Positions 29,332 through 40,772 are shown, counted from the first letter of the stretch. The stretch: 64,000 bases of DNA from Vibrio methylphosphonaticus (GCF_023634655.1 NZ_JAMKMS010000012.1:1-64000), one strand, 5' to 3'. The notes: generated from the letters alone by a model not told the origin. Numbers and translations are program-made.

Positions 29332-29838
29332 ATGAGATTAACATCAAAAGGAAGATACGCAGTAACGGCGATGCTCGATGTCGCGCTGCACTCACAGCAA
29401 AGCCCAGTCCCACTGGCCGATATTTCTGAGCGTCAAGGGATCTCCCTTTCTTACTTAGAACAGCTGTTTTCTAAACTGCGTAAAGCCGGATTAGTCTCAA
29501 GTGTACGTGGTCCAGGTGGTGGTTACCGCCTAGGCACTGACGGCGCTGACATTTCCATTGGTACTGTTATTGCTGCTGTGGATGAATCGGTTGATGCAAC
29601 TAAATGTGCTGGCAAAGGGGATTGCCAAGGCGGTACTCGTTGTCTCACTCACACATTGTGGCGAGATTTAAGCTCTCGTATTAGCGATTTCCTTAACAAC
29701 ATCACTCTCGGTGAGTTGATGGTTGATAATGAAGTCCTTGAAATTTCTGATCGTCAGGACATCGGTCTTACGGTCAATAATGGGTTTTCCAGAAAAAATA
29801 ATAACGCTGCCCCCATCGGCATTAATGTTCGCTCGTAA
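29332..29838 (+). CDS. iscR: IscR, Rrf2-family Fe-S cluster regulator
   Basis: 168 aa. The start is the ATG of [19 protein letters not shown] at 29332; the five codons before it in frame are not conserved. There is a winged HTH (1-60) with a recognition helix around [16 protein letters not shown]. The [2Fe-2S] ligands Cys92, Cys98 and Cys104 and His107 are present. Holo-IscR represses the isc operon; apo- and holo-forms act at type-2 sites. The gene leads iscRSUA-hscBA-fdx-iscX, with two type-1 sites upstream, so autoregulation is clear. Confidence 0.97.
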   Translation: MRLTSKGRYAVTAMLDVALHSQQSPVPLADISERQGISLSYLEQLFSKLRKAGLVSSVRGPGGGYRLGTDGADISIGTVIAAVDESVDATKCAGKGDCQGGTRCLTHTLWRDLSSRISDFLNNITLGELMVDNEVLEISDRQDIGLTVNNGFSRKNNNAAPIGINVRS

Positions 29839-29867
29839 GTAGTGTTGCGTTTACATTGGAGTAAAGA

Positions 29868-31082
29868 ATGAAACTGCCTATATATTTAGACTACTCTGCC
29901 ACTTGTCCAGTCGACCCTCGCGTTGCTGATAAGATGGTTAAATTCATGACTATGGACGGAACGTTTGGTAACCCAGCGTCACGCTCGCACCGTTATGGAT
30001 GGCAGGCAGAAGAAGCAGTAGATAATGCACGTGAGCAAATTGCAGATTTGCTGAATGCAGACCCTCGTGAAATTGTTTTCACTTCGGGCGCAACAGAATC
30101 AGATAACCTTGCAATTAAAGGTGCAGCGCATTTTTATGGCAAGAAAGGTAAGCACGTTATTACGTGTAAAACTGAACATAAAGCGGTTTTGGATCCTTGT
30201 CGCCAACTAGAGCGCGAAGGATTTGAAGTGACTTACCTTCAGCCAGAAAGCAATGGCATTATTGATCTAGCTAAGCTTGAAGCGGCTATGCGTGAAGACA
30301 CAGTATTGGTGTCTATCATGCATGTGAATAATGAAATTGGTGTCGTGCAAGACATCGCGGCAATCGGCGAATTGTGTCGTAGCAGAAAGATCATCTCTCA
30401 CGTCGATGCTGCTCAGTCTGCCGGTAAATTACCGATTGATGTAAAAGAATTGAAAGTGGATCTTATCTCGCTCTCTGCACATAAAGCATATGGTCCTAAA
30501 GGTATTGGTGCTTTGTATGTCAGCCGTAAACCACGCATTCGCTTAGAGGCGCAAATGCACGGTGGTGGTCACGAACGTGGTTTCCGCTCTGGTACTCTAG
30601 CAACTCACCAGATTGTGGGCATGGGCGAAGCATTTGCGATTGCGAAACAAGATATGCAAAAAGATTACGAACATGCGAAAGCACTGAGCGAACGTCTTTA
30701 TGCTGGCGTAAAAGATCTTGAAGCCGTGACAGTGAATGGTGATTTAGAAATGCGTGTTCCGCATAACTTGAACATTAGCTTTGCTTTTGTTGAAGGCGAG
30801 TCACTGTTGATGTCACTGAAAGATCTAGCCGTTTCATCGGGCTCAGCTTGTACTTCAGCGAGTCTAGAGCCTTCTTATGTGCTGCGTGCACTCGGCTTAA
30901 ACGATGAGCTTGCGCATAGCTCAGTACGTTTCTCCTTCGGCCGTTTTACTACGGAAGAAGAAATTGATTATGCTATTGAGCAAATCAAAACAGCAGTTAA
31001 TAAGTTACGCGACATGTCTCCTCTATGGGATATGTATAACGAAGGGATTGACCTAGATACGGTCGAGTGGGCACACCACTAA
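29868..31082 (+). CDS. iscS: IscS, cysteine desulfurase
   Basis: A 404-aa PLP enzyme identical in length to E. coli IscS. The PLP Schiff-base Lys206 is in [12 protein letters not shown], and the mobile-loop catalytic Cys328 is in [10 protein letters not shown]. It removes sulfur from cysteine as a persulfide for IscU and also feeds TusA/ThiI and thiolated tRNA. The GGAGTAAAG ribosome binding site lies 29 nt after iscR. Confidence 0.98.
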   Translation: MKLPIYLDYSATCPVDPRVADKMVKFMTMDGTFGNPASRSHRYGWQAEEAVDNAREQIADLLNADPREIVFTSGATESDNLAIKGAAHFYGKKGKHVITCKTEHKAVLDPCRQLEREGFEVTYLQPESNGIIDLAKLEAAMREDTVLVSIMHVNNEIGVVQDIAAIGELCRSRKIISHVDAAQSAGKLPIDVKELKVDLISLSAHKAYGPKGIGALYVSRKPRIRLEAQMHGGGHERGFRSGTLATHQIVGMGEAFAIAKQDMQKDYEHAKALSERLYAGVKDLEAVTVNGDLEMRVPHNLNISFAFVEGESLLMSLKDLAVSSGSACTSASLEPSYVLRALGLNDELAHSSVRFSFGRFTTEEEIDYAIEQIKTAVNKLRDMSPLWDMYNEGIDLDTVEWAHH

Positions 31083-31115
31083 TCTCAAGGAAATAGAGGA
31101 TTCGAGGATAACATT

Positions 31116-31496
31116 ATGGCTTACAGCGAAAAAGTAATTGATCACTATGAGAACCCACGTAACGTCGGTTCATTTGATAAAAATGATCCAAACGTAGGTA
31201 GCGGCATGGTTGGTGCCCCTGCGTGTGGTGATGTAATGAAGCTGCAAATCAAGGTAACACCGGAAGGTATTATCGAAGATGCTAAATTTAAAACCTATGG
31301 TTGTGGTTCAGCTATTGCTTCAAGTTCACTTGTCACTGAGTGGGTAAAGGGTAAATCAGTGGACGAAGCAGCAGCTATCAGAAACTCTGAAATTGCGGAT
31401 GAGTTAGAGTTGCCGCCAGTTAAGGTGCACTGTTCTATCCTTGCTGAAGATGCAATTAAAGCTGCCGTTGCTGATTACAAGAAAAAGCACGACTAA
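31116..31496 (+). CDS. iscU: IscU, Fe-S cluster scaffold
   Basis: 126 aa. The scaffold residues are all at their E. coli positions: Cys37 and Asp39 (PACGDV), Cys63 (YGCGSA), and His105/Cys106 (VHCSILAED). The HscA-recognised LPPVK motif lies just before Cys106. It assembles [2Fe-2S] and [4Fe-4S] clusters with sulfur from IscS and passes them on with HscB/HscA. Confidence 0.98.
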   Translation: MAYSEKVIDHYENPRNVGSFDKNDPNVGSGMVGAPACGDVMKLQIKVTPEGIIEDAKFKTYGCGSAIASSSLVTEWVKGKSVDEAAAIRNSEIADELELPPVKVHCSILAEDAIKAAVADYKKKHD

Positions 31497-31551
31497 ACCC
31501 TAGGTAAATACCTAACAAATTGATTCAATAGATTAAAGATAAGGTTGTAGT

Positions 31552-31875
31552 ATGGCCATCTCCATGACAGACGCAGCAGCAAGTCGCGTAAGAACATTTC
31601 TAGATAACCGTGGTAAAGGCCTTGGTCTACGCTTGGGTGTTAAAACCACCGGGTGTTCAGGAATGGCGTACGTACTTGAGTTCGTTGATGATCTAGATGA
31701 TGGTGATGAGGTGTTTGAACACGCTGGTGTGAAAGTTATCATTGATGCTAAAAGCCTTGTCTATCTAGATGGAACAGAATTGGATTACGTAAAAGAAGGT
31801 TTAAACGAAGGTTTTGAGTTCAACAACCCTAATGCGAAAGGCGAATGTGGTTGTGGTGAAAGCTTTAATGTTTAA
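31552..31875 (+). CDS. iscA: IscA, A-type Fe-S carrier
   Basis: 107 aa with the three conserved cysteines Cys35 (TTGCSGMAY), Cys99 and Cys101 (GECGCGESF). It carries clusters from IscU to apoproteins, mainly for [4Fe-4S] assembly. It starts 55 nt after iscU with AAGGTTG upstream. Confidence 0.97.
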   Translation: MAISMTDAAASRVRTFLDNRGKGLGLRLGVKTTGCSGMAYVLEFVDDLDDGDEVFEHAGVKVIIDAKSLVYLDGTELDYVKEGLNEGFEFNNPNAKGECGCGESFNV

Positions 31876-31924
31876 CCGCTAAGGAGCTCAGTTTTCTGAG
31901 CTCCAACAATACGAGTCATACGAT

Positions 31925-32440
31925 ATGAATCATTTTGAACTTTTTGGGCTACCTGTTCAGTTTTCTCTGGACGGTAGCCTTCTTTCTTCTCAGTTTCTTG
32001 AGCTTCAAAAGCGTTTTCATCCAGATAATTTTGCCTCAGCTTCTGAGCGAGATCGATTATTGGCGGTGCAAAAGGCTGCGCAGATTAACGATGCGTATGA
32101 AGTGCTGCGACGTCCTATTTCACGGGCAGAATACTTACTTGCCGAAAGTGGTATTGATATTCGTGGCGAGCATAAAACCCTTCAAGATCCTATGTTTCTT
32201 ATGGAACAAATGGAACTTCGCGAAACACTCGAAGACGTGGCAAATTCAGCGAATGCAGAAGAAGAACTTTTTGACTTTGAGCGTCAGGTAAGCAAAATGT
32301 TTAACGAGCACTTAACTGACTTGACTCATGAGTTGGAACAGGCTCGTTGGGATAGCGCTGCTGACAGCGTACGAAAACTCAAATTTATCGCCAAGCTTAA
32401 AAACGAAATCGAACAGTTAGAAGAAAAACTGCTTGGCTAA
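31925..32440 (+). CDS. hscB: HscB, J-domain co-chaperone
   Basis: 171 aa. The N-terminal J domain (1-75) contains the HPD motif in KRFHPDNFA. The C-terminal three-helix domain (about 80-170) binds IscU. It delivers IscU to HscA and stimulates its ATPase. It lies 49 nt after iscA. Confidence 0.97.
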   Translation: MNHFELFGLPVQFSLDGSLLSSQFLELQKRFHPDNFASASERDRLLAVQKAAQINDAYEVLRRPISRAEYLLAESGIDIRGEHKTLQDPMFLMEQMELRETLEDVANSANAEEELFDFERQVSKMFNEHLTDLTHELEQARWDSAADSVRKLKFIAKLKNEIEQLEEKLLG

Positions 32441-32463
32441 TGACAGCCTCCAAGGATATTTGA

Positions 32464-34314
32464 ATGGCATTACTTCAAATTGCAGAGCCGGGACAAAGTT
32501 CTGCACCACACGAACACAAACTGGCAGCAGGAATTGATTTAGGAACGACTAACTCATTGGTTGCTAGCGTAAGAAGTGGCGAAGCGGCTACGCTCGCGGA
32601 TTCTCATGGTAAAAAAATCTTACCGTCTGCGGTCCATTATTCGCAAGATAAGGTAACCGTTGGTTACGATGCAAGAAATAATGCATCCAAGGATCCTGAG
32701 AATACTATCGTGTCGGTTAAGAGATTACTTGGCCGTTCTTTAGCGGATGTCAAAGCGCGCTATCCTTCATTGCCTTATCTGTTATCTGAAAGTGCTAATG
32801 GCTTGCCAGTACTGCAAACATCAGCTGGGGACAAAAACCCAATTCAAGTATCAGCCGATATCCTGAAAACACTTGCTGAACGCGCTCAAGCCTCACTCGG
32901 TGGTGAGCTAGCCGGTGTTGTTATTACTGTGCCAGCCTATTTTGATGATGCGCAGCGTGTCGGAACAAAAGATGCGGCTAATCTCGCTGGTTTGCATGTG
33001 CTTCGCTTACTCAATGAGCCAACTGCCGCCGCTATTGCTTATGGGTTAGATAGCGGTCAAGAAGGTGTGATTGCCGTTTATGACTTAGGTGGTGGTACGT
33101 TTGATATCTCAATTTTACGCCTATCCAAAGGGGTATTTGAGGTATTAGCCACGGGTGGTGATTCAGCGCTCGGAGGTGATGATTTTGATCACCTTATTGC
33201 CGATTATTTCCAATCTCTTATTGGACTGGCAGAGTTAAACGCGGCGCAACAGCGTGAGCTTCTTGATGCGGCGACTCAAGCAAAAATTGATTTAAGTGAT
33301 GCTGAAAGCACGTCGGTTTCGGTGCTTGGTTGGCAAGGTGAGCTTACACGCTCAACATTCAATGACATTATTCGTCCTTTATTAAAGAAAACCCTTTTGT
33401 CATGCCGTCGTGCGTTACGTGATGCAGAAGTCGACGCAGAACAAGTTTTGGAAACGGTGATGGTCGGTGGTTCAACCCGCACACCACTGGTTCGCGAAAT
33501 GGTTGGCGAGTTCTTTGGGAAAACCCCACTGACGTCGATTAATCCTGATGAAGTGGTGGCAATCGGTGCTGCAATTCAAGCCGACATTTTAGCGGGCAAT
33601 AAACCAGATTCAGAAATGCTGCTTCTCGACGTTATTCCACTGTCTCTTGGTATAGAAACCATGGGTGGCTTAGTTGAAAAGATTGTGCCGCGTAACACCA
33701 CCATTCCGGTCGCTCGTGCACAAGAGTTCACCACTTTTAAAGATGGTCAAACGGCGATGTCGGTACATATCGTTCAAGGCGAACGAGAGTTAATCGACGA
33801 TTGTCGTTCTTTAGCTCGTTTTTCTTTGAAGGGCATACCTCCGATGACGGCAGGTGCTGCGCACATTCGAGTGACGTACCAAGTTGACGCCGACGGTCTG
33901 CTGTCCGTTACCGCAATGGAAAAAAGTACGGGAATTCAATCTGAGATCCAAGTTAAGCCATCCTATGGCCTTAGTGATGAAGAAGTCACGAATATGCTTA
34001 AGGATTCGATGACATTCGCTAAAGAAGATATGTTAGCTCGAGCATTAGCTGAGCAACGTGTTGAAGCTGATCGCGTTATCGAAGGGCTAGTGGCTGCGAT
34101 GCAAGCCGATGGTGATGAACTATTGGATGATGCTGGCAAACAGTCGTTAGTCAGCGCGATAGAAGCACTGATTCAATTGCGCAATGGTGACAACGCTGAC
34201 GCCATTGAACAAGGTATTAAAGACACTGATAAAGCGAGCCAAGACTTTGCATCTCGTCGTATGGATAAATCCATCCGAGAAGCATTAGCTGGCCAATCAG
34301 TCGACAATATTTAA
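32464..34314 (+). CDS. hscA: HscA, Hsp70-type chaperone for IscU
   Basis: A 616-aa Hsp70 homologue (E. coli 616). The ATPase domain contains [26 protein letters not shown] and [12 protein letters not shown]. The substrate-binding domain follows from about 385 and recognises the LPPVK motif of IscU. It drives cluster transfer from IscU in an ATP-dependent cycle with HscB. Confidence 0.98.
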   Translation: MALLQIAEPGQSSAPHEHKLAAGIDLGTTNSLVASVRSGEAATLADSHGKKILPSAVHYSQDKVTVGYDARNNASKDPENTIVSVKRLLGRSLADVKARYPSLPYLLSESANGLPVLQTSAGDKNPIQVSADILKTLAERAQASLGGELAGVVITVPAYFDDAQRVGTKDAANLAGLHVLRLLNEPTAAAIAYGLDSGQEGVIAVYDLGGGTFDISILRLSKGVFEVLATGGDSALGGDDFDHLIADYFQSLIGLAELNAAQQRELLDAATQAKIDLSDAESTSVSVLGWQGELTRSTFNDIIRPLLKKTLLSCRRALRDAEVDAEQVLETVMVGGSTRTPLVREMVGEFFGKTPLTSINPDEVVAIGAAIQADILAGNKPDSEMLLLDVIPLSLGIETMGGLVEKIVPRNTTIPVARAQEFTTFKDGQTAMSVHIVQGERELIDDCRSLARFSLKGIPPMTAGAAHIRVTYQVDADGLLSVTAMEKSTGIQSEIQVKPSYGLSDEEVTNMLKDSMTFAKEDMLARALAEQRVEADRVIEGLVAAMQADGDELLDDAGKQSLVSAIEALIQLRNGDNADAIEQGIKDTDKASQDFASRRMDKSIREALAGQSVDNI

Positions 34315-34333
34315 AAGTAAGGACCAAGTAGTC

Positions 34334-34672
34334 ATGCCAAAAATTGTTGTATTACCTCACGAGGACCTCTGTCCAGAAGGTGCGGTTTTAGAGGCGAAAC
34401 CAGGTGAAACGGTATTAGACGTTGCACTAAAAAATGGTATCGGAATTGAGCACGCTTGCGAAAAGTCGTGTGCGTGTACCACTTGTCACATTGTAGTACG
34501 TGAAGGGTTTGATTCTTTAGACGAAAGTGATGAGTTAGAAGATGACATGCTGGACAAAGCATGGGGTCTTGAGCCTGAATCACGTTTAGGCTGCCAGGCC
34601 AAAGTGATGGATGAAGATTTAGTTGTAGAGATCCCTAAATATACCCTTAATCACGCATCAGAAGATCATTAA
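34334..34672 (+). CDS. fdx: Fdx, adrenodoxin-type [2Fe-2S] ferredoxin
   Basis: 112 aa. The cluster ligands Cys42, Cys48 and Cys51 (HACEKSCACTTCH) and Cys87 (RLGCQAK) are at E. coli positions, with an extra Cys46. The acidic C-terminal half fits partner docking. It supplies electrons to Fe-S cluster assembly on IscU/IscS. It follows hscA by 20 nt. Confidence 0.97.
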   Translation: MPKIVVLPHEDLCPEGAVLEAKPGETVLDVALKNGIGIEHACEKSCACTTCHIVVREGFDSLDESDELEDDMLDKAWGLEPESRLGCQAKVMDEDLVVEIPKYTLNHASEDH

Positions 34673-34693
34673 AGCGTCTGCTAAGGAGAGCTT

Positions 34694-34894
34694 ATGAGTT
34701 TAACATGGACGGATTCACGTGATATCGCCATTGAGTTGTGTGAAAAGTTTCCAGACACTGATCCTAAAACGGTACGATTTACCGATTTACATCAGTGGAT
34801 CTGTGATTTAGAAGAGTTTGATGATGAACCAAACCGTTCTAATGAAAAGATTTTGGAAGCTGTCATATTATGCTGGATGGATGAGTTCGAGTAA
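34694..34894 (+). CDS. iscX: IscX, IscS-binding regulator
   Basis: 66 aa, the same length as E. coli IscX (YfhJ). It is highly acidic, with the conserved [20 protein letters not shown] opening and the [14 protein letters not shown] segment. It binds IscS near the active site and modulates sulfur transfer, possibly with iron. It is the last gene of the operon, preceded by TAAGGAG and followed by a strong terminator. Confidence 0.96.
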   Translation: MSLTWTDSRDIAIELCEKFPDTDPKTVRFTDLHQWICDLEEFDDEPNRSNEKILEAVILCWMDEFE

Positions 34895-34921
34895 GTCGAT
34901 TATCTAACGTATTGTGATAAA

Positions 34922-34945
34922 AACGGGCCTATGGCCCGTTTTTTT
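34922..34945 (+). terminator. Intrinsic terminator of the isc operon
   Basis: AACGGGCC (34922-34929) pairs with GGCCCGTT (34933-34940) around TAT, followed by T to 34945. Confidence 0.95.
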
Positions 34946-35070
34946 GTATTCAGTTGTTACATTGTTATTAATTCAGATAGGCATGTCATTGGTATTGACT
35001 CTACATAATGCTAACATCTTGATAATTACAAAGACGACGAAACATATAATGGACCAGACTAGGAGAAACC

Positions 35071-36366
35071 ATGTCTAATGCACTGTCGGTATTTCTGAGC
35101 CAAGAAGTGGCACCAGCACAATGGGGAGAAGGCGCGACGCTTTCTTATTCAGAGTCAGGCACGACAATTCATCTCACCGAAAATCTAGATCTAGATGTTA
35201 TTCAAAGAGCGGCTCGAAAATTGGACTCGCAAGGCATCACATGTGTGAGTTTACAAGGTGATAGCTGGGATTTAGAAGCGACGTGGGCTTTTTATCAAGG
35301 TTACCGCAATCCTAAGAAAACAACATCGGTAGAGCTTCCTGATCTAAGCGAAATGGATACTCACGAATTGAATGCCCGTATTAAAGCTTCTGACTGGACC
35401 CGCGATATTATTAATAAAAGCGCCGAAGAAGTGGCGCCTCGCCAACTTGCCACTATGGCGGCGGAATTTATTAAATCCACAGCACCAGAGCATGTCACTT
35501 ATCGTATCGTTAAAGACAAGGACTTGTTAACTGAAGGCTGGACGGGCATTTTTGCTGTGGGGCGCGGTTCAGCCCGTACCTCAGCCATGTTGCAGTTGGA
35601 CTTTAACCCGACCGGTGATCCTGAAGCGCCAGTTTTTGCTTGTTTAGTGGGCAAGGGAATTACTTTTGACTCTGGTGGTTATAGTTTAAAGCAGTCTAAT
35701 TTCATGACGGCGATGAAAGCCGATATGGGTGGGGCAGCGACCATTACTGGTGGTTTAGGGCTAGCGATTCTTCGTGGGTTAAACAAACGAGTGAAGCTGA
35801 TTCTTTGCTGCGCTGAAAACATGGTGTCAGGCCGAGCATTAAAACTTGGTGACGTTATTACCTATAAGAATGGTAAAACCGTAGAGATCATGAACACCGA
35901 CGCCGAAGGGCGCTTAGTGCTGGCGGACGGTCTGATTTTTGCGAGTGAGCAAAATCCAGAAATGATCATCGACTGCGCAACATTAACAGGTGCAGCGAAG
36001 AATGCGCTTGGTAATGACTACCACGCGATTATGTCGTTTGATGATGAACTGACTCATCAAGCGCTGACGAATGCTAATCAAGAGAAAGAAGGGCTTTGGC
36101 CACTTCCACTTGCTGATTTCCATCGTAATATGCTGCCATCAAACTTCGCGGATCTTTCTAACATAAGCAGCGGTGATTATTCACCAGGTGCGAGTACGGC
36201 TGCCGCTTTCTTGTCTTACTTTGTTGAGGATTATAAGAAAGGCTGGGTACATTTTGATTGCGCAGGCACCTATCGTAAGTCTGCTTCAGACAAGTGGGCT
36301 GCAGGTGCAACCGGGATGGGAACACGTACTTTAGCTCGTTTATTAGTGGAACAAGCTAAAAAATAA
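35071..36366 (+). CDS. pepB: PepB, M17-family aminopeptidase B
   Basis: A 431-aa leucyl-aminopeptidase-family enzyme (E. coli PepB 427). The two-zinc active site is carried by [23 protein letters not shown] and [14 protein letters not shown] (NTDAEGRL is the M17 signature). It releases N-terminal amino acids, preferring acidic and other residues. TAGGAG lies 8 nt before the ATG. The gene has its own region after the isc terminator; pepB following iscX is the E. coli order too. Confidence 0.95.
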   Translation: MSNALSVFLSQEVAPAQWGEGATLSYSESGTTIHLTENLDLDVIQRAARKLDSQGITCVSLQGDSWDLEATWAFYQGYRNPKKTTSVELPDLSEMDTHELNARIKASDWTRDIINKSAEEVAPRQLATMAAEFIKSTAPEHVTYRIVKDKDLLTEGWTGIFAVGRGSARTSAMLQLDFNPTGDPEAPVFACLVGKGITFDSGGYSLKQSNFMTAMKADMGGAATITGGLGLAILRGLNKRVKLILCCAENMVSGRALKLGDVITYKNGKTVEIMNTDAEGRLVLADGLIFASEQNPEMIIDCATLTGAAKNALGNDYHAIMSFDDELTHQALTNANQEKEGLWPLPLADFHRNMLPSNFADLSNISSGDYSPGASTAAAFLSYFVEDYKKGWVHFDCAGTYRKSASDKWAAGATGMGTRTLARLLVEQAKK

Positions 36367-36429
36367 TGGCATAAGCCAGGAAATTGCAAATACAAAAGCA
36401 ATAGATAACAAAAACTGAAAGGAAGAACG

Positions 36430-36855
36430 ATGACCCTAGAAAGAACATTTTCAATCGTCAAACCCGATGCGGTTGAGCGCAACCTTATCGGTGAAATCTA
36501 TCATAGAATTGAGAAAGCAGGTCTACGCATCGTTGCGGCGAAAATGGTTCGCTTGACCGATGAGCAAGCGAAAGGCTTTTATGCAGAGCATGAAGGTAAA
36601 CCTTTTTTCCCAGCGCTACGTGAATTTATGACCTCAGGACCTATTATGGTTCAAGTGCTGGAAGGGGAAGATGCGATCTGTCGTTACCGTGAACTGATGG
36701 GCAAGACTAACCCAGAAGAAGCAGCCTGCGGCACGATACGCGCGGATTATGCGCTGAGTATGCGTTATAACTCAGTTCATGGTTCAGACAGCCCTGAGTC
36801 AGCAGCACGCGAAATTGAATTTTTCTTTCCTGAGTCAGAGATCTGCCCTCGTTAA
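36430..36855 (+). CDS. ndk: Ndk, nucleoside diphosphate kinase
   Basis: A 141-aa enzyme with the phospho-accepting His117 in [12 protein letters not shown], and [12 protein letters not shown] at the N terminus. It balances NTP and dNTP pools by phosphate exchange. The gene is 63 nt after pepB with GAAAGGAAG upstream and ends at a strong terminator. Confidence 0.98.
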   Translation: MTLERTFSIVKPDAVERNLIGEIYHRIEKAGLRIVAAKMVRLTDEQAKGFYAEHEGKPFFPALREFMTSGPIMVQVLEGEDAICRYRELMGKTNPEEAACGTIRADYALSMRYNSVHGSDSPESAAREIEFFFPESEICPR

Positions 36856-36872
36856 TCGAAGATAAGAATACA

Positions 36873-36896
36873 AAGGAGGCGGTAGCCTCCTTTTTT
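36873..36896 (+). terminator. Intrinsic terminator after ndk
   Basis: AAGGAGGC (36873-36880) pairs perfectly with GCCTCCTT (36885-36892), and the T-run goes to 36896. Confidence 0.95.
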
Positions 36897-36972
36897 ATTG
36901 CTCGTTCGGTGTGCTGTATAAAAAATGTTCACTTATAAATGAAAGCCTTATTATTTTAGGGTTTTGTTGCGC

Positions 36973-37001
36973 TTGTTGCAGGAGCCTAAAGGCTGTACAA
37001 T
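36973..37001 (+). promoter_or_regulatory. Sigma-70-type promoter of rlmN
   Basis: TTGTTG (36973-36978), a 17-nt spacer and TACAAT (36996-37001), followed by TCGCGCC at the expected start. It lies 40 nt before the rlmN ATG. Confidence 0.7.
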
Positions 37002-37040
37002 TCGCGCCCTTAACAGAATCTTCGTCATTTAAGAGGCAAC

Positions 37041-38165
37041 ATGACCGTACAAAAAGTCAATCTACTCGATTTTGATCGCAAGGGCTTGCGTAAGTTTTTC
37101 CAAGAAGAGCTAGGCGAAAAAGCCTTTCGTGCTGATCAGGTAATGAAGTGGATCTACCATTTTGGTTGTGATGACTTTGAGAAAATGAACAACATCAACA
37201 AAAAGCTTCGCGAGAAGTTGTTGAGAGTGGCTGAAATCAAAGCCCCTACTGTTTCGGAAGCTCAGCATTCATCGGATGGCACCATTAAATGGGCGATGCG
37301 AGTAGGCGACCAAGATGTTGAAACGGTTTATATTCCGGACGAAGATCGTGCCACATTGTGTGTATCATCCCAAGTAGGGTGTGCACTTGAGTGTAAGTTT
37401 TGCTCGACTGCTCAGCAAGGTTTCAACCGTAATCTAAAAGTGTCTGAAATTATTGGACAAGTTTGGCGTGCCGCGCGAGAAATTGGCTTACAAAAAGAAA
37501 CGGGTCGTCGTCCTATCACGAACGTTGTGATGATGGGAATGGGTGAACCCCTTCTTAACATGAAAAACTTGCTACCCGCCCTAGAACTAATGCTAGATGA
37601 TTTGGGATTTGGTTTATCAAAGCGCCGTATTACCGTATCAACATCAGGTGTGGTTTCTGGGCTTGATCAAATGACGGGTAACATTGATGTGGCGTTAGCT
37701 ATTTCACTTCATGCTCCAAACGATAAGCTACGTAGTGAAATCATGCCAATCAATGATCGTTGGGATATTCAAGACTTCCTAGCCTCTGTTCAGCGTTATA
37801 TTGCTTCATCAAATGCAAACCGAGGTCGTGTAACCGTTGAGTATGTTCTACTTGATCATGTAAACGACGATATGGACCATGCGCGTGAGCTAGCCGAGCT
37901 ATTAAAAGACACGCCAGCTAAGATTAACTTGATTCCATTTAACCCGTATCCGGGGTCGCCTTACAAGAAGCCAAGTAATTCCCGAATCGATCGCTTCATG
38001 AAAACCTTGATGCAATATGATTACACAGTAACGGTTCGAAAAACACGTGGCGATGATATTGATGCAGCCTGTGGTCAGTTAGTGGGTGATGTGATTGACC
38101 GTACAAAACGCACGAAGCAAATGACTCAAAAAGGCGCAGAAGCGATACCTGTTAAAACGCTGTAA
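37041..38165 (+). CDS. rlmN: RlmN, dual rRNA/tRNA adenine-C2 methyltransferase
   Basis: A 374-aa radical-SAM enzyme. The cluster ligands Cys114, Cys118 and Cys121 (CALECKFC) and the late catalytic Cys ([12 protein letters not shown]) are present. It methylates C2 of A2503 in 23S rRNA and of A37 in several tRNAs. SAM-binding motifs MGMGEPLLN and SLHAPND are visible. A promoter and an AGAGGC Shine-Dalgarno sequence are placed directly upstream, and a terminator follows. Confidence 0.97.
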   Translation: MTVQKVNLLDFDRKGLRKFFQEELGEKAFRADQVMKWIYHFGCDDFEKMNNINKKLREKLLRVAEIKAPTVSEAQHSSDGTIKWAMRVGDQDVETVYIPDEDRATLCVSSQVGCALECKFCSTAQQGFNRNLKVSEIIGQVWRAAREIGLQKETGRRPITNVVMMGMGEPLLNMKNLLPALELMLDDLGFGLSKRRITVSTSGVVSGLDQMTGNIDVALAISLHAPNDKLRSEIMPINDRWDIQDFLASVQRYIASSNANRGRVTVEYVLLDHVNDDMDHARELAELLKDTPAKINLIPFNPYPGSPYKKPSNSRIDRFMKTLMQYDYTVTVRKTRGDDIDAACGQLVGDVIDRTKRTKQMTQKGAEAIPVKTL

Positions 38166-38179
38166 TGTTCTATATTCTA

Positions 38180-38205
38180 AAGCCAAGTTTCGACTTGGCT
38201 TTTTT
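38180..38205 (+). terminator. Intrinsic terminator after rlmN
   Basis: AAGCCAAG (38180-38187) pairs with CTTGGCTT (38194-38201) with a loop of six, and T continues to 38205. Confidence 0.92.
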
Positions 38206-38658
38206 GTACTTAGCATCTAGAGAATCATCTGACGAAATTATCCGATCGCTGCCACAAAGCTATACAAATATTTTTGCTATTAGGGAACAAATATTGTTTT
38301 TATTAATCAAATAGTTCAAAGCGTCGCCTGATCAAGGCAAGTATTGTTAATTTTTAATCAAAATAGCCCGTATTTGCATTGATTTACGATTGGTTATTTT
38401 AACTCATGAATAGAATCGATTATCATGAAGCGCTAGAGATTGGAAATCTCAGAGATTGAGAAAAATTTTTGGCCTGAGAGCATATTATATTGTCAACCAG
38501 TGAGCAGTGAATACCGTGGTTGCGATGACTAATAGGGACTATGCTGTAGATACAGTTAGTGCATACGATTTACCTTGTTGATGATTAATAAACACCGATA
38601 AATAAAATGAAATAAGCGTGTGTGAATCACAGCAACAACCATAAGAAGTACAGAATAA
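38206..38658. other. Long gap before rodZ with no gene seen
   Basis: About 450 AT-rich bases. I find no credible ORF and no remnant of a pilF/pilW-type gene, which occupies this spot in Pseudomonas. It holds a triple repeat GAGATT / AATCTC / GAGATT at 38436-38457 that can fold in two exclusive ways. The rodZ promoter must be here; the AT-rich GCATATTATATTGT near 38480 is a candidate -10 region. Confidence 0.5.
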
Positions 38659-39615
38659 ATGAGTACAGATAGCAATCAAAGTACAGAGCGTGTCCTAGAA
38701 GAAAAAGACGTTGTCTTAGCTGGAACCATTTTAAAGCAAAAGCGAGAAGCATTAGGGCTGACTCAAAAGCAGATTGCTGATCGACTTCGTTTGCGAGTTG
38801 CTATCATTCAAAAGATAGAATCGAATGAGTTTGATGGCGAGCTGGTAGCAACGTTTACCCGAGGGTACCTTCGTTCATACGCCAAAGCCGTGGGTGTAGA
38901 AGAAAAAGAAGTGCTAGGTGCGATTGATCATCATGGTGAAGCTCAGCACAGTGAACAAGAGATGCAAAGCTTCTCGCAGAAAACAAACAAAGAAAAACAC
39001 GATAGTCGCATCATGAAACTCACATGGGGAATTTTTGCTGTCATTATCGGAATTTCATCGGTTTGGTGGTTGCAAAATCAACAAAAAGATACGTTATCTG
39101 AAATAGCCGATACCAGCGAACCTACCGTAGAAGTGGCTGAGACCGACTCTGAGTCTAATTCTGCACAAAATACGACATTTGATACCTTGCCTGCTGAGGC
39201 AACCGAGCAAGTTAAAACCCTTGATGTTTCTGCTGTACTAGAAAGTTCAGAAGCGGAAGCGCAGCCGGCTACTGTCGATAATGACATGGTTGCAGTCGAT
39301 GACTCGGTAGCGACTGACTCTGATATAGAAGAGTCGACGGCGCCCCAAGTAACAGAAAAAAAAACAGCTGAGAACGGATTAACCAATTTAACCATGTCGT
39401 TTGAAGGTGACTGTTGGATCCAAGTTAAAGATGCCAATGGAAAAACCGTGACGACAGGAATCAAGAAGCCGGGAGAGCTGGTGGATGTGAATGGTAAAGC
39501 ACCATTTAAAATCATCTTAGGCGCTCCAGAAAAGGTTTCTATGACATTTGCGAGTGAACCTGTCGACCTTTCTGGGTATACTTCAGGCAAAGTAGCTCGA
39601 TTCACCTTACCTTAG
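38659..39615 (+). CDS. rodZ: RodZ, cell-shape protein
   Basis: A 318-aa bitopic membrane protein. The N-terminal Cro/CI-like HTH (about 20-85) reads [21 protein letters not shown] basic juxtamembrane stretch is followed by one span (119-138), then a Ser/Thr/Glu-rich periplasmic linker (140-240), and a C-terminal DUF4115-type beta domain (about 245-318). The HTH binds MreB rather than DNA in its shape-determining role. It is the first gene of the rodZ-ispG-hisS-yfgM-bamB cluster; ispG begins 8 nt downstream. Confidence 0.95.
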   Translation: MSTDSNQSTERVLEEKDVVLAGTILKQKREALGLTQKQIADRLRLRVAIIQKIESNEFDGELVATFTRGYLRSYAKAVGVEEKEVLGAIDHHGEAQHSEQEMQSFSQKTNKEKHDSRIMKLTWGIFAVIIGISSVWWLQNQQKDTLSEIADTSEPTVEVAETDSESNSAQNTTFDTLPAEATEQVKTLDVSAVLESSEAEAQPATVDNDMVAVDDSVATDSDIEESTAPQVTEKKTAENGLTNLTMSFEGDCWIQVKDANGKTVTTGIKKPGELVDVNGKAPFKIILGAPEKVSMTFASEPVDLSGYTSGKVARFTLP

Positions 39616-39623
39616 AAATCAAT

Positions 39624-40748
39624 ATGCATCACGAATCTCCAATTAAACGTCGCCCATCTACGCGTATTTATGTGGGTGATGTACCTATCGGTGACGGCGC
39701 ACCAATCGCCGTTCAATCCATGACAAACACGCGTACAACAGACGTGCAAGCGACGGTTGCTCAGATCCGAGCGTTGGAAAATGTCGGAGCAGATATTGTC
39801 CGCGTTTCTGTACCAACAATGGACGCTGCAGAAGCCTTTCGAGAAATTAAAAAGCAAGTGTCGATTCCATTAGTGGCCGATATTCATTTTGATTATCGAA
39901 TTGCCCTAAAAGTGGCAGAGTATGGCGTAGATTGCTTGCGTATTAACCCGGGCAACATTGGTAACGAAGCACGTATTCGTTCAGTGGTCGATTGCGCTCG
40001 AGATAACAACATTCCTATTCGAATCGGTGTGAATGGCGGATCGTTAGAGAAAGATATTCAAATGAAGTATGGCGAACCGACACCTGCCGCGTTGGTGGAA
40101 TCTGCGATGCGTCACGTCGATATTCTAGATCGCCTTAACTTCGATCAATTCAAGATCAGCGTAAAAGCTTCCGACGTTTTTCTTGCGGTTGATTCTTATC
40201 GATTGTTGGCAAAGAAAATTGATCAGCCTTTGCACTTGGGTATTACCGAAGCGGGTGGCGCACGAGCGGGTGCGGTTAAATCTTCTGTTGGTCTGGGTAT
40301 GCTGTTAGCGGAAGGTATCGGTGACACACTGAGAATCTCTTTAGCTGCCGATCCAGTAGAAGAAATTAAAGTTGGCTTTGATATTCTTAAATCACTGCGT
40401 ATTCGTTCTCGTGGTATTAATTTCATAGCCTGCCCAAGTTGCTCTCGCCAAGAGTTCGATGTTATTGGCACCGTGAATACTCTGGAACAGCGTCTAGAAG
40501 ACATCATTACGCCAATGGACGTTTCTATCATTGGGTGTGTAGTGAATGGTCCCGGCGAAGCTGAAGTGTCTCATTTAGGGCTAGCAGGCAGTAACAAAAA
40601 AAGTGCTTTTTACGAAGATGGCAAACGTCAAAAAGAGCGCTTAGACAACGATGATCTTATTAGTAAGTTAGAAGCTAAAATTCGCGCGAAAGCCTCAATT
40701 TTAGATGAAAACAATCGAATCAATATTAGTCAGATAGACGATAAATAA
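39624..40748 (+). CDS. ispG: IspG (GcpE), HMBPP synthase
   Basis: A 374-aa [4Fe-4S] enzyme of the non-mevalonate isoprenoid pathway; it converts MEcPP to HMBPP. The TIM-barrel half begins [20 protein letters not shown]. The C-terminal half supplies the cluster cysteines ([10 protein letters not shown] and [12 protein letters not shown]) and the catalytic Glu of the last motif. It depends on the Isc system encoded 8 kb upstream. It is part of the rodZ operon. Confidence 0.98.
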   Translation: MHHESPIKRRPSTRIYVGDVPIGDGAPIAVQSMTNTRTTDVQATVAQIRALENVGADIVRVSVPTMDAAEAFREIKKQVSIPLVADIHFDYRIALKVAEYGVDCLRINPGNIGNEARIRSVVDCARDNNIPIRIGVNGGSLEKDIQMKYGEPTPAALVESAMRHVDILDRLNFDQFKISVKASDVFLAVDSYRLLAKKIDQPLHLGITEAGGARAGAVKSSVGLGMLLAEGIGDTLRISLAADPVEEIKVGFDILKSLRIRSRGINFIACPSCSRQEFDVIGTVNTLEQRLEDIITPMDVSIIGCVVNGPGEAEVSHLGLAGSNKKSAFYEDGKRQKERLDNDDLISKLEAKIRAKASILDENNRINISQIDDK

Positions 40749-40772
40749 TCTCAACGATAACGGTATTTAACT

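Noticed and set aside
39078..39605. 175-codon minus-strand frame opposite rodZ
   Set aside because: Ser/Thr/Val-rich antisense of the repetitive RodZ linker; no start signal.
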